From a cyanobacterium PCC 7702 (GTDB lineage: Bacteria > Cyanobacteriota > Cyanobacteriia > Cyanobacteriales > Nostocaceae): a stretch of 64,000 bases of DNA. The position numbers and the translations under genes are program-made. Below, piece by piece: positions 19,713 through 28,378 of this stretch (positions are counted from its first letter, which is position 1; each line of letters opens with the position of its first letter). The stretch spans positions 4,164,689 to 4,228,688 of the forward strand of contig KB235926.1 in the NCBI GenBank assembly GCA_000332255.1. The letters run 5' to 3'. The notes under the pieces were generated by a model. It did no database searches. It had not been told where the DNA came from and saw only the letters and a list, made by a program, of their open reading frames with translations.

Positions 19713-21401
19713 ATGAATTTTGCTCTCAAGAGTTTTTCACCTTGGCAAATGCTTGGGCAAAGAACTATCCGACCAATCGGTGCTACTGCTATTAATGGCA
19801 TAGCTTTCTTCAAAGAAAGCCTTATAGCCATCGACTCTTCTAAAGGATACCTGCTACAAATCGATCCTGTTTCAGACAATACTAAAATCCTCAATCCTCA
19901 CCAAACCAGAGAATTTACAGATGTCACTGGTTTGGCAATTTGGAAAGACACCCTTTGGGTAACTCGAAATCACGGTGTTTATACGTGCAAATTATCTTCT
20001 TTAGGTCTGGAGCATTTTGTTACCTTACCTTATCCTGCTAACGGTATTGCCGTTTGGGAATCAACGGTTTACGTCAGTTGCCAAAAACTAGGATACATTT
20101 TGGTTTTTGACGGCAACACCCGCAAAGAAATAACTCGGTTTTATGCTCCTGGGGTAGGAGTGGAAAATTTAGCAGTTAACGAGGAAATTCTTTGGGTTTG
20201 CGACAAGACAGAACAAACAGTGTATTGCACCGACAGAGCAACAGGGGAAGTTCAATTTAGCGTGCTTACACCCTTTGAGTCTCCCACAGGCATAGCCATA
20301 AACAATACACAAAAAGACCAACAAATTCTGTATGTTGCTTATGCTTGTGAAGAACCTTACGTGCGGGACAACCCCAACGCCAATCCCAATTATGAGTTAG
20401 CATACCGCGATCGCACCTTTATTCACCCACTCTATTATCACTACGATCCGCACAAACACTACGCCCTCTCCAACGGTTACCTACTGGAGATGTCCTACGT
20501 AGAGGAAATTTCTCCTATCGAAGAAGTATACTTACAGCAACTTGAATGGAGAATCGCCCTACCCAGCAACAGCGATCGCCAAAAGGTCAAACACGTCGAA
20601 CCAATTGGACTACCCTTTAAAGAAGAATCCATCGACGGACAAAAAGTAGCAGTATTCACATTTGATACCTTAACTCCAGGCGAACGCCACATATTTGGCT
20701 GGAAAGCAATTTTGGAAGTCAGAGGTATAAAATATCGCCTTACTCCCAAGGATGTGGAAGATATTCCCGAACTTTCACCAGAATTTGCCCATCGTTACCT
20801 GGTCGACGATGACGACTTGGCCATGGATAGCGTTATTGTTCGTCGCGCAGCTTCTGAAGCTGTAGGAACAGAAACGAATTTGCTGCGCAAAATGTACAGT
20901 ATCCGCAACTATGTCTACGATCGACTCTCTTATGGCATCAAACCTTATATCGATACTCCAGATCGAGTCTTAGAACGAGGAGTTGGTTCCTGTGGGGAGT
21001 ATGTCGGCGTTTTGCTAGCTTTATGTCGTTTAAACGGTATCGCCTGTCGCACTGTAGGTCGCTACAAATGTCCCCCCTACGCCGAATACCAGCAGGTACC
21101 CCTACAACCTGATTACAACCACGTCTGGTTGGAGTTTTACGTCCCGGGTTTCGGTTGGTTACCAATGGAATCCAATCCCGACGATATTGGTAACTACGGC
21201 CCCTATCCTACACGCTTTTTCATGGGCTTGTGCTGGTATCACATCGAAATCGGTAAAGGAATTCCCTTTGAAACTTTAACTAGTAAAGGCACGCGATTGA
21301 CAAAAGAAGATATTTCCATCGGAGAATTAGCGATCAATCACATCCGATTTACGATTCTGGAAGAATTACCTCCTTTTGAACAAAATTTTCCTCAAAGGTA
21401 G
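19713..21401 (+). CDS. beta-propeller/transglutaminase-like protein
   Basis: A 562-residue protein without signal peptide. Residues 1-210 contain repeated strands with GIAV/GLAI turns, read as an NHL-like propeller. Residues 380-500 are a transglutaminase-like domain: Cys427 in VGSCGEYVGVLLALC, His470 in NHVWLEFY and an Asp near 490 in ESNPDD form the papain-like triad. Such proteins may act as proteases or amide-forming enzymes; the substrate is unknown. It ends six bases before the response regulator, so the three genes probably form an operon. Confidence 0.8.
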   Translation: MNFALKSFSPWQMLGQRTIRPIGATAINGIAFFKESLIAIDSSKGYLLQIDPVSDNTKILNPHQTREFTDVTGLAIWKDTLWVTRNHGVYTCKLSSLGLEHFVTLPYPANGIAVWESTVYVSCQKLGYILVFDGNTRKEITRFYAPGVGVENLAVNEEILWVCDKTEQTVYCTDRATGEVQFSVLTPFESPTGIAINNTQKDQQILYVAYACEEPYVRDNPNANPNYELAYRDRTFIHPLYYHYDPHKHYALSNGYLLEMSYVEEISPIEEVYLQQLEWRIALPSNSDRQKVKHVEPIGLPFKEESIDGQKVAVFTFDTLTPGERHIFGWKAILEVRGIKYRLTPKDVEDIPELSPEFAHRYLVDDDDLAMDSVIVRRAASEAVGTETNLLRKMYSIRNYVYDRLSYGIKPYIDTPDRVLERGVGSCGEYVGVLLALCRLNGIACRTVGRYKCPPYAEYQQVPLQPDYNHVWLEFYVPGFGWLPMESNPDDIGNYGPYPTRFFMGLCWYHIEIGKGIPFETLTSKGTRLTKEDISIGELAINHIRFTILEELPPFEQNFPQR

Positions 21402-21407
21402 AAAATT

Positions 21408-22082
21408 ATGCGGATTTTGGTAGTTGAAGATGACGATCGCATTGCCAAACCTTTGGCTGAGTATTTAAGACGACAACACCATATTGTTGATATCACCACC
21501 GATGGACTTGCAGGGTGGGAGTGGTCTCAATCGGGATTGTACGAGCTAGTTTTGTTGGATTTAATGCTTCCTAAATTAGACGGAATCACTTTGTGTCAGC
21601 GTTTGCGCGCTGCTTCTTCCCAGGCATTAATTTTAATGCTGACAGCACGAGATACCACAGACGATAAAATTATTGGCCTTGATGCTGGCGCTGACGATTA
21701 CTTGGTTAAACCCTTTGACTTAAAAGAACTTGCAGCACGTATTAGAGCTTTAGCACGCAGAAGTCCGCAGCTACGTCCGCCAATTTTAACTCATGAGAAT
21801 TTGCAGCTGGATCCGGCAACCCAAGAAGTTACGTACGCAGGAACTGTTTTATCCTTGACTCCCAAAGAATACATGATATTAGAATATTTTTTGAGAAACC
21901 CCCATCGCGTTGTCACTCGCTCTGAAATTCTTGACAAACTATGGGAATTAGATAAATCTTCCGGAGAAGGAAGTGTCAAAACCCATATTACCAATTTACG
22001 CAATAAACTCAAAGCAGCTGGTAGCTCGGAAGACATAATTGAAAATATCTATGGCATTGGTTATCGTCTTTGCCACAAGTAA
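21408..22082 (+). CDS. OmpR/PhoB-family response regulator
   Basis: A DNA-binding response regulator of 224 residues. Receiver domain 1-115 with the acidic pair VEDDD, phospho-acceptor Asp51 (LLDLMLP), Thr in LTARD and Lys in VKPFD. C-terminal winged helix about 128-222 with the recognition segment SVKTHITNLRNKL. Partner of the kinase 49 bases downstream. Close in layout to RppA-like or ManR-like cyanobacterial regulators, but the target genes cannot be read from sequence. Confidence 0.93.
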   Translation: MRILVVEDDDRIAKPLAEYLRRQHHIVDITTDGLAGWEWSQSGLYELVLLDLMLPKLDGITLCQRLRAASSQALILMLTARDTTDDKIIGLDAGADDYLVKPFDLKELAARIRALARRSPQLRPPILTHENLQLDPATQEVTYAGTVLSLTPKEYMILEYFLRNPHRVVTRSEILDKLWELDKSSGEGSVKTHITNLRNKLKAAGSSEDIIENIYGIGYRLCHK

Positions 22083-22131
22083 AAAAAATTGAATTGAAAC
22101 ATTCATTCTAAAACCTGCTCGCTCTGGAAAT

Positions 22132-23361
22132 GTGTTTCAAAAAATTCGATATCGTTTATTATTATCTTACTTGTTAGTATTTGCATCACTTTTAGGAATA
22201 TTTGCCCTTGCAGTTAGGGTGGCTTTTACTCGCAGTTTGACCCAACAAATAACGGATAAACTAATAGCCATAGGACAAAGCGCTGCTGCCAATGTAGAAT
22301 ACGAAGCAGGTCACCTCAAGATTGAAAACGAGGTTTATCTCCAAGAGCAAATTGCCCGTCACCAAGCATTACAGTGGTTTGATGCACAAGGGATGTTGCT
22401 TGCTCAACAAGGAAAACAAGTTCTCACTTTACCTTTATCACCAGATCAAACGGTACAATTTCAAAACAATAAAATTCGTATCCAAGCTGTAACTTTACCA
22501 ATTATTGATAGCTATAATCATCGCTTGGTTGGTTATGTGAGGGTAAGTCAATCTTTAAAGGACTTTGATGAAACTCTGGAAAAATTAGACTGGGAATTAG
22601 GCGGTGGCATTATTGTAACTTTGGTTTTAAGCGGTATGGGAGGAATTTTACTAACTCGCCAAGCAATGCAACCAATTGAGGAAAGTTTTCAAAGACTAAA
22701 ACAATTTACCGCCGACGCTTCCCATGAATTACGCAGTCCGTTAATGGCAATTAAAATTAATGCGGAATTACCTTTAGAATATCCCGAGGAAATAGGGCCA
22801 AAAGATGCAGAAAAGTTTTCCGCTATCGCCAATGCTACTCACCAAATGATTCGCCTTACAGAAGATTTACTGTTATTAGCACGCACCGATCAACTAACAA
22901 ATCAAAATTTCCATACCCTGAATTTAAGCTTGATTTTAGAGGATCTGATACAGTTTTACAAGCTTCAAGCTGAAGGTAAAAAAATTAATTTGCAATCTCA
23001 GTTAATGGAAAATCTCTATATCAAAGGTGACTCTATTCAACTAAGGCGGCTATTTTCTAATCTGATTGAAAACGCAATTTACTATACACCTTCAAAAGGC
23101 ACAGTGGAGGTGAAAACTAGTCGCGTTGGTTCACAAATTTATGTAAACGTGCAAGATACAGGTGTAGGAATCGCACCAGAACATCTAGACAAAGTTTTTG
23201 AACGGTTTTGGCGAGCAGACCGGTCTCGTTCTTATTGGGAAGGTGGTTCTGGTTTAGGATTGGCGATCGCTCAAGCGATCGCTAAAAATCATGGCGGATT
23301 GATTACCGTGACCAGTCAATTAGGATCTGGTAGCTCCTTTATTGTCCGCTTACCAACTTAA
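22132..23361 (+). CDS. membrane sensor histidine kinase
   Basis: A 409-residue kinase starting at GTG. One membrane segment near residues 9-28, a periplasmic sensor of about 120 residues, and a second membrane segment near 156-175. HisKA has the phosphorylated His198 in ASHELRSPL; the ATPase domain has N-, G1- (DTGVGIAPE) and G2-box (GGSGLGLAIA) motifs. There is no clear HAMP domain after the second membrane segment. It should phosphorylate the adjacent OmpR-type regulator. The signal is unknown. The stretch coding for AIAQAIAK consists of two HIP1 octamers close together. Confidence 0.92.
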   Translation: MFQKIRYRLLLSYLLVFASLLGIFALAVRVAFTRSLTQQITDKLIAIGQSAAANVEYEAGHLKIENEVYLQEQIARHQALQWFDAQGMLLAQQGKQVLTLPLSPDQTVQFQNNKIRIQAVTLPIIDSYNHRLVGYVRVSQSLKDFDETLEKLDWELGGGIIVTLVLSGMGGILLTRQAMQPIEESFQRLKQFTADASHELRSPLMAIKINAELPLEYPEEIGPKDAEKFSAIANATHQMIRLTEDLLLLARTDQLTNQNFHTLNLSLILEDLIQFYKLQAEGKKINLQSQLMENLYIKGDSIQLRRLFSNLIENAIYYTPSKGTVEVKTSRVGSQIYVNVQDTGVGIAPEHLDKVFERFWRADRSRSYWEGGSGLGLAIAQAIAKNHGGLITVTSQLGSGSSFIVRLPT

Positions 23362-23364
23362 ATT

Positions 23365-23751
23365 TCAGCTTTTGTGCTGTTTCATCGCCGCTTGCGTCTT
23401 AGGTCCAACAACACCATCAGGAGTCAGGTGCTCGGACTTCTGAAATGCTATAACAGCAGAACGCACCTGAGGATTAAAAATTCCATTGATTGGACCCTTG
23501 TAATATCCCTGTTTTTGTAAAGCTTCCTGAAGCTGCTTGACCGCTGGTCCTTTGCTACCAACTCTGAGAACTAGAGTTTTAGCAGCTTGATTGTGTTGAA
23601 CTGGAGTTTTAGCAGCTTGATTGTGTTGACCCGTCATAGCTGCATGTGATTGTGGTTGCTTTGCATATACAGTTTGCAATTGACTACTAAGACCAAAAAT
23701 ACTAACCGCAACTGCAAAGGTAAGTTTCGTCGCAGTATTCATAGTTTTCAA
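23365..23751 (-). CDS. exported peptidoglycan-binding protein
   Basis: A 128-residue protein. Signal peptide at 1-30 (hydrophobic LTFAVAVSIFGL, cleavage near VYA), then a short linker holding two copies of a QHNQAAKT unit, then a PG_binding_1 domain at about 60-125 (LRVGSKGPAVKQLQEALQ, then FNPQVRSAVIAFQ and DGVVGPKT). It probably binds cell-wall peptidoglycan in the periplasm; no catalytic domain is attached. Convergent with the kinase gene, only three bases apart. Confidence 0.85.
   Translation of the reverse strand: MKTMNTATKLTFAVAVSIFGLSSQLQTVYAKQPQSHAAMTGQHNQAAKTPVQHNQAAKTLVLRVGSKGPAVKQLQEALQKQGYYKGPINGIFNPQVRSAVIAFQKSEHLTPDGVVGPKTQAAMKQHKS
23571..23630. repeat. 30-base tandem duplication inside the peptidoglycan-binding gene
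   Basis: Two adjacent 30-base units (23571-23600 and 23601-23630) differ at two positions and encode the repeated linker QHNQAAKT. The unit is a multiple of three, so the frame is kept. Looks like a recent duplication by slippage or unequal crossing-over. Confidence 0.85.
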
Positions 23752-23958
23752 AATCTCTCAATTTGTGTTGACGTTTTCACTGTAGGTAACAAAAGTCAAG
23801 AAATAGGTAAGATTTTTGCGAGTGTTCTAAGTTTTACAAAGCTTAACTAACACATGCTGCAACTGTTTGCAATTTGCCAATTTACAGGAAAACTGTCAAA
23901 GTTGGAATTCTAACACCTAACAGTATCCCCGGCAATCACATCCAACAACAAATCTCAT

Positions 23959-24747
23959 TCATTTTGACCAGGAATCTAGAAAAAATATTTCATAAGATTT
24001 TTTCATAAAACCTTTGACAAAACTAGCAGGAAGAATCGAAGATTGCGATTTATAAGCAGAAATTGCTTGTTTTTTACGTTCCATAACTGACTGAATTTCT
24101 AATCTATAAGCATTAGTTAAATCTCGTGGCTTAATTTTAATAAATAACGGAGATTCCCAAAACATCCAAATTGGATATTGTAACAATTTAATCTGCATTT
24201 TTGACTGTTCAATAGCAAATTTCACTAGTTTATATGTAGATTCGTGATCGGTATGATTATCTTTTTGATGTGGAACGTAAACTTCTTCTGGTTGATAAAT
24301 TTGTAGAAAGTCAACTAGTCTTTTAATTATGTTTTGATTTTGTTCTTTTGTCAAAATATTTAAAGTGCCATCAACTAAATTGAGAAAATGAATCGCTGAT
24401 TGCCGAACGCCCAAAATTTCTAGGGCGGTAATTGCTTCTTGTCGCCGTGTTTCAATCAAGTTATCTGGTGGTTTAATCCAAGGAGTATGAAGATGAGATC
24501 TTTGACCGTCTGTCATGAAGACTATTGCTACTGGTACTTTCAATTGAGTTTTCAGAGCAATTAAGCCACCGCAGCCAAAAGTTTCATCATCTTGATGCGG
24601 TGCAAAGATTATCGCTGATTTATTGCTAACGTTCATTTTTTTACTACCAAAGTGGTAAAGCCATTGATTTAGTAAAAAAGCTTGAATATACTGGGGATTT
24701 ATTATGGGAATGCCTGCTAAATTATGAAAAATATATCTAAGCCACAT
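23959..24747 (-). CDS. PIG-L family N-deacetylase
   Basis: A zinc-dependent deacetylase (262 residues) of the LmbE/PIG-L family, which removes acetyl groups from N-acetylglucosamine on lipid or small-molecule carriers. Metal motif APHQDDE with His51, Asp53 and Asp54, the family strand VAIVFMTDGQRSH, and the second metal His in HTDHEST. An internal ATG at residue 38 is a possible start; the first 37 residues are hydrophobic-aromatic and could be a membrane-binding helix. It lies 38 bases after the glycosyltransferase gene, so the two probably work on the same glycolipid. Confidence 0.85.
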   Translation of the reverse strand: MWLRYIFHNLAGIPIINPQYIQAFLLNQWLYHFGSKKMNVSNKSAIIFAPHQDDETFGCGGLIALKTQLKVPVAIVFMTDGQRSHLHTPWIKPPDNLIETRRQEAITALEILGVRQSAIHFLNLVDGTLNILTKEQNQNIIKRLVDFLQIYQPEEVYVPHQKDNHTDHESTYKLVKFAIEQSKMQIKLLQYPIWMFWESPLFIKIKPRDLTNAYRLEIQSVMERKKQAISAYKSQSSILPASFVKGFMKKSYEIFFLDSWSK

Positions 24748-24785
24748 CTCTGAAAAAAAAGCGTAAAAACAATTTTATTTTGTTC

Positions 24786-26000
24786 TCAAAAGGTAATATC
24801 AAGAAAAAACTTAGAGATTTTCAGTAAATAACTATTCCTTTTTATTTCTTTTGGTTTTGCTAATGTTATTTTGCCATCCGGACTTAATTTTAACCTTCTT
24901 CCTCTCCAATAAATTGTAGTACCGAAAAAGCCATAACACCAAAATATAAATTTGATAATATCGCTCCCAGGTGCTAGCCAAAAAAATTTTTTTGCTGCTG
25001 GCTCTTGCAGATATTTTGCTCCTACAATCCAGGCCATTATTAACCTGACAGTCCAAGTAGCAGTTAGAAGCATCCAACTAATAATTGCTCCTTTGGTAAG
25101 AATTATCACTAGCAAGCTATAGACTGTTCCAAAGGTAAATATAAGCTTTGGATATCCAGAGGGGTCGGAAGTTCTTGTACCGCAATACCAGCGTATTTGA
25201 CGTTGGATAAAATCTGCGAGAGTAACTTTACCGCTAACATGTTCAACTATGTAATTAGAAAGGACAATTTGGTAACCTGCTAAATTTGACAAAAAGCCTA
25301 GTAGAGAATCATCTTCTAAATAATCGGCTATGGCTTGAAATCCTCCTATTTTATTTAATACAGATTTTGGGATGACAATAGTTGCACCTATGGCAAATTT
25401 TATACCTTCTAATTTGTGAGCAACTAAAATAGCTGGATGAGATTCGGTGGAAATTCCTACAGCTTCCAAGATAGCAATCCATCCCTGGGGTAAGGAGCGG
25501 TATATACAAGTGACAATACCAACTTTCGGATCCGACATGGGTTGTATCACTTGTGATAAATAATCCGGTCGAACGCGAATGTCGCTATCAGCTATTAGCA
25601 GAAAAGAATGCTTGGCTTTAGTTTCTGCATTTGCTAAGTTACTAACTTTATGATTTGTACCGATAACGCGATCGCTCACTACTAATTGAATATCAGCATC
25701 TGGAAAGTCTTTAATAATTTGCCGCACCACTGCAATGTTAGGATCGTGGGGATCCAGGGTACTAAATATAATTTGATAGTTAGGGTAATCTTGCTGACAA
25801 AAAGAAGCAAAATTTTCGTAGGCATTACTATCTAATCCACACATGGGTTTGAGGATAGTAACAGGTAGATGAAAACTAGGATTTCCCTTGGTTGGACGTG
25901 CAAAAAAATCTCGGACTGAGTATATAGCACAGCCATAATAACCTATAGCTGTAAAACATAATACTGTCAGTACAAATACTAAATACAGTTCTAAGTGCAT
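24786..26000 (-). CDS. ceramide-glucosyltransferase/HpnI-like glycosyltransferase (GT21)
   Basis: A membrane glycosyltransferase of 404 residues. N-terminal hydrophobic anchor, then the GT-A core: VTILKPMCGLD, DSD in LLIADSDIRV, the substrate-loop EDDSLLG, and the RQIRWY motif that marks processive or lipid-linked GTs. The C-terminus has further hydrophobic segments. This is the pattern of ceramide glucosyltransferases and of HpnI, which adds N-acetylglucosamine to bacteriohopanetetrol. The adjacent PIG-L gene could deacetylate the product. The acceptor lipid is inference. Confidence 0.85.
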   Translation of the reverse strand: MHLELYLVFVLTVLCFTAIGYYGCAIYSVRDFFARPTKGNPSFHLPVTILKPMCGLDSNAYENFASFCQQDYPNYQIIFSTLDPHDPNIAVVRQIIKDFPDADIQLVVSDRVIGTNHKVSNLANAETKAKHSFLLIADSDIRVRPDYLSQVIQPMSDPKVGIVTCIYRSLPQGWIAILEAVGISTESHPAILVAHKLEGIKFAIGATIVIPKSVLNKIGGFQAIADYLEDDSLLGFLSNLAGYQIVLSNYIVEHVSGKVTLADFIQRQIRWYCGTRTSDPSGYPKLIFTFGTVYSLLVIILTKGAIISWMLLTATWTVRLIMAWIVGAKYLQEPAAKKFFWLAPGSDIIKFIFWCYGFFGTTIYWRGRRLKLSPDGKITLAKPKEIKRNSYLLKISKFFLDITF

Positions 26001-26334
26001 AACTAGGAATATTCAGAAAAATCAGCAGGAAAAGTTGGTGGCGATAAAGATGAGCAACAAGCGCCACTAAGTTGAGCTTCTGTAAATTAGAAAATCATTG
26101 CGACGATGAACACAAAGTTTGAAATCGAATGATTTTGCTCAAATGGCTCATAGAGTGCGATACTGTGGAAAATTTGGCTGGTTGGATTTTAAAAAGCAAA
26201 AGTCAAGAACTAGGAAAGATAAATTTCCGTTTTGTTTGCAAAGCGCCAAGCATGGAATCAGGATGCTCGCGATCGCCTGCGGTCAGTTTGGGGTTATGAT
26301 CGATATTGCTTTAGCTAGAATCTCCGACTAAATC
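26001..26334. other. gene-free stretch
   Basis: Intergenic DNA between divergent genes. An open frame across 26119-26331 has Lys/Arg-rich, unconserved-looking sequence and no ribosome site, so I do not call it. No RNA gene or repeat seen. Confidence 0.4.
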
Positions 26335-27015
26335 TTGCATTCTTTATTGTTTTGGCTCAAACATCAATTCCCCGCTCGTCTTCGAGCTGTTTTACCTTTG
26401 CTATTGGGTGTTATTATTCCCTTGCTTGTTTTTGGCGACTTAGCAGAGGATGTCTGGGAAAAAGATGGTTTTTTCTTTGATGTACCAATCCTGCTAGCTA
26501 TTCACAGTACTGCTCAACCCCAACTAGATGTTTTTGTCTCATATTTGACAAAGCTAGGAGTATTTTGGGGAGTTTTTCCCGCAGCAATCTTAACAACCTT
26601 GTTCCTACTGGTTCGGCGACAATGGCGTGCGCTAGAATTCTTTCTCGTCACCTCAACTGGCAGTGTTATCATTAATCGAACAGTGAAGCTATTGTTGCAC
26701 CGAGCGCGTCCTCATTTGTGGACTTCACCTGCTCCAGAATTTGACTATGGGTTTCCCAGCGGTCATGCAATGGCGAGCATGACTTTTGTCACAGCTTTGG
26801 TAATTTTGAGTTGGAACAGTCCCTGGCGCTGGTTTGTTTTGATTGCAGGAAGTTTATTTGTCTTAATAATCGGTTGGACGCGATTATATCTGGGAGCTCA
26901 TTATCCTTCTGACGTCTTGGCAGGATGGAGTGTGTCCCTGGCCTGGACAATAGGAGTAAGTCTTTTGATTAACCCCAATCAAGTAATTAGAAAACCTCCA
27001 CGATCATACGTTTAA
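26335..27015 (+). CDS. PAP2-family membrane phosphatase
   Basis: A phosphatidic-acid-phosphatase-2-type enzyme (226 residues) that removes phosphate from a lipid phosphate at the membrane. All three catalytic motifs are present: KLLLHRARP, PSGHAMAS and TRLYLGAHYPSD, with the two histidines and the final Asp. Five or six membrane segments. The start is TTG with no strong ribosome site, and no nearby ATG offers a better one. The natural substrate may be undecaprenyl or phosphatidyl phosphates; the sequence does not decide. Confidence 0.88.
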   Translation: MHSLLFWLKHQFPARLRAVLPLLLGVIIPLLVFGDLAEDVWEKDGFFFDVPILLAIHSTAQPQLDVFVSYLTKLGVFWGVFPAAILTTLFLLVRRQWRALEFFLVTSTGSVIINRTVKLLLHRARPHLWTSPAPEFDYGFPSGHAMASMTFVTALVILSWNSPWRWFVLIAGSLFVLIIGWTRLYLGAHYPSDVLAGWSVSLAWTIGVSLLINPNQVIRKPPRSYV

Positions 27016-27287
27016 TCAAACTTGTCGCTTGCAAATCAGTATCTCGATCGCTCTCGAATAAATATATCCAGTAACAAGCATCCGGGTGAAAGCGATAAAT
27101 CGCTCACTACTAACAAACAGCGATCGCCATCAAGGAAATGACAGACTTATATTTAGTTATGTCTGACTATTTAATTATTAGGTTCAGCGATCGCTATCAC
27201 TATCTTCTTCATTGATACTCTTGGTGTTGAGAATCCTACCATTACCGTGTATTCGCTGGCGATAACTTGGGTAATCACTAAGTAATG

Positions 27288-27737
27288 CTAATTTTTCTGT
27301 TTGGGAAAATGCTGTAGCAAGTACCAAAATACAGCCACATTCACTAAAATAACTAAAAATTTTGGTATTGTTATTTGTTTAATTAATTCAAATATTTCTG
27401 GAGGTATACTAATGCCAACTAGTCCCAAAACTAGTAGTCTTGCCCAGGATTTTTCATACCACAAACCTACTGCTTCTATTGCTGTCACAATAGCATAAAC
27501 TCCCATAACTATGCCAGTAAATTTTAATTTGTTTGGATTAATATTCAAGATTGCATTTATAATAAATTCGATAATTTTCAGTTTGGTTTCTAATATATAA
27601 GATTCCGAAAAGTTAGCTAATTCTTGACGATGTTTTAATGCTAAAAGCAAAGCTATAGATGTTATGCCAAGAAGTACAGCCACAAAGCTTTTGTAAATTA
27701 TAATTGCTAATAAACCAGATGAGCGCTTATGTTTCAC
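27288..27737 (-). CDS. DUF2127-like membrane protein
   Basis: A 149-residue protein with four membrane helices; the pattern AVTAIEAVGLWYEKSWARL in helix three and a PPEIFEL motif afterwards match DUF2127. Function unknown. Isolated between two intergenic stretches. The start ATG is followed by a Lys/Arg-rich leader (KHKRS) that favours inside orientation of the N-terminus. Confidence 0.65.
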   Translation of the reverse strand: MKHKRSSGLLAIIIYKSFVAVLLGITSIALLLALKHRQELANFSESYILETKLKIIEFIINAILNINPNKLKFTGIVMGVYAIVTAIEAVGLWYEKSWARLLVLGLVGISIPPEIFELIKQITIPKFLVILVNVAVFWYLLQHFPKQKN

Positions 27738-28037
27738 TTTATTTACTCTAATTTTTTGGTATTTAGATTATAACAATTTATCGATGTAGATATTGTTTAG
27801 CGTCATATTTTGGAGGCAAGTAACTGATTTAAATCGCTCAGAAGCACTACAAATTAGATTTTAAATTTTGATTGTGATTTGGTTATATAAATTCAAATTT
27901 TAACTTAGCACTTCAGTATTTTCACTAGCATCCATACATAAAAATTAAATAAAAGTTACGTATAATCCTACAGGAATTTATTAATTAACTAACTATAAGA
28001 TATTAATGAACGTGAGAGCCTATAAAATAGAAATACT
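27738..28037. other. gene-free stretch
   Basis: Very AT-rich intergenic DNA between divergent genes; no ORF, RNA or repeat recognised. It presumably contains the promoter of the small membrane protein at 28038. Confidence 0.4.
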
Positions 28038-28370
28038 ATGGATAGGTTTTTAATTCAATTTCTAGGTTTGATTTTAGTATTTACAGGTATTTACTTTCTT
28101 GGCAGAAACATTGTATTATTCAGTAGTTTTTATGGCTTTCCAGCTATGAGTTTTATTTTGTTCATCATGGCTGGTATTTTGTTATTAATTTTTGCCAGGA
28201 GGCAAACTGGTAATTTTGGGTGGGCTTTATTAACTATTGGTATCATTCTTGTTTTCTTAAATGGAAGAGCAGTATTGCAACCAATTAGTTTAATAAATTT
28301 TGTTGTAGCTTTTACAGCATTTGCTGTTGGATTTAAATTATTTAATAGTCGTGGAATAATTAGGTTTTAA
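28038..28370 (+). CDS. small membrane protein of unknown function
   Basis: A 110-residue protein with three to four membrane segments (FLGLILVFTGIYFLG, SFILFIMAGILLLIFA, FGWALLTIGIILVFL, FVVAFTAFAVGF). Short Arg-containing loop ARRQTG between helices two and three. No motif that I recognise. Convergent with the nuclease gene, eight bases apart. Confidence 0.65.
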   Translation: MDRFLIQFLGLILVFTGIYFLGRNIVLFSSFYGFPAMSFILFIMAGILLLIFARRQTGNFGWALLTIGIILVFLNGRAVLQPISLINFVVAFTAFAVGFKLFNSRGIIRF

Positions 28371-28378
28371 AAACTGAC

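Noticed and set aside
26119..26331. 70-residue frame upstream of the PAP2 gene
   Set aside because: No ribosome site, mixed basic composition and no recognisable family.
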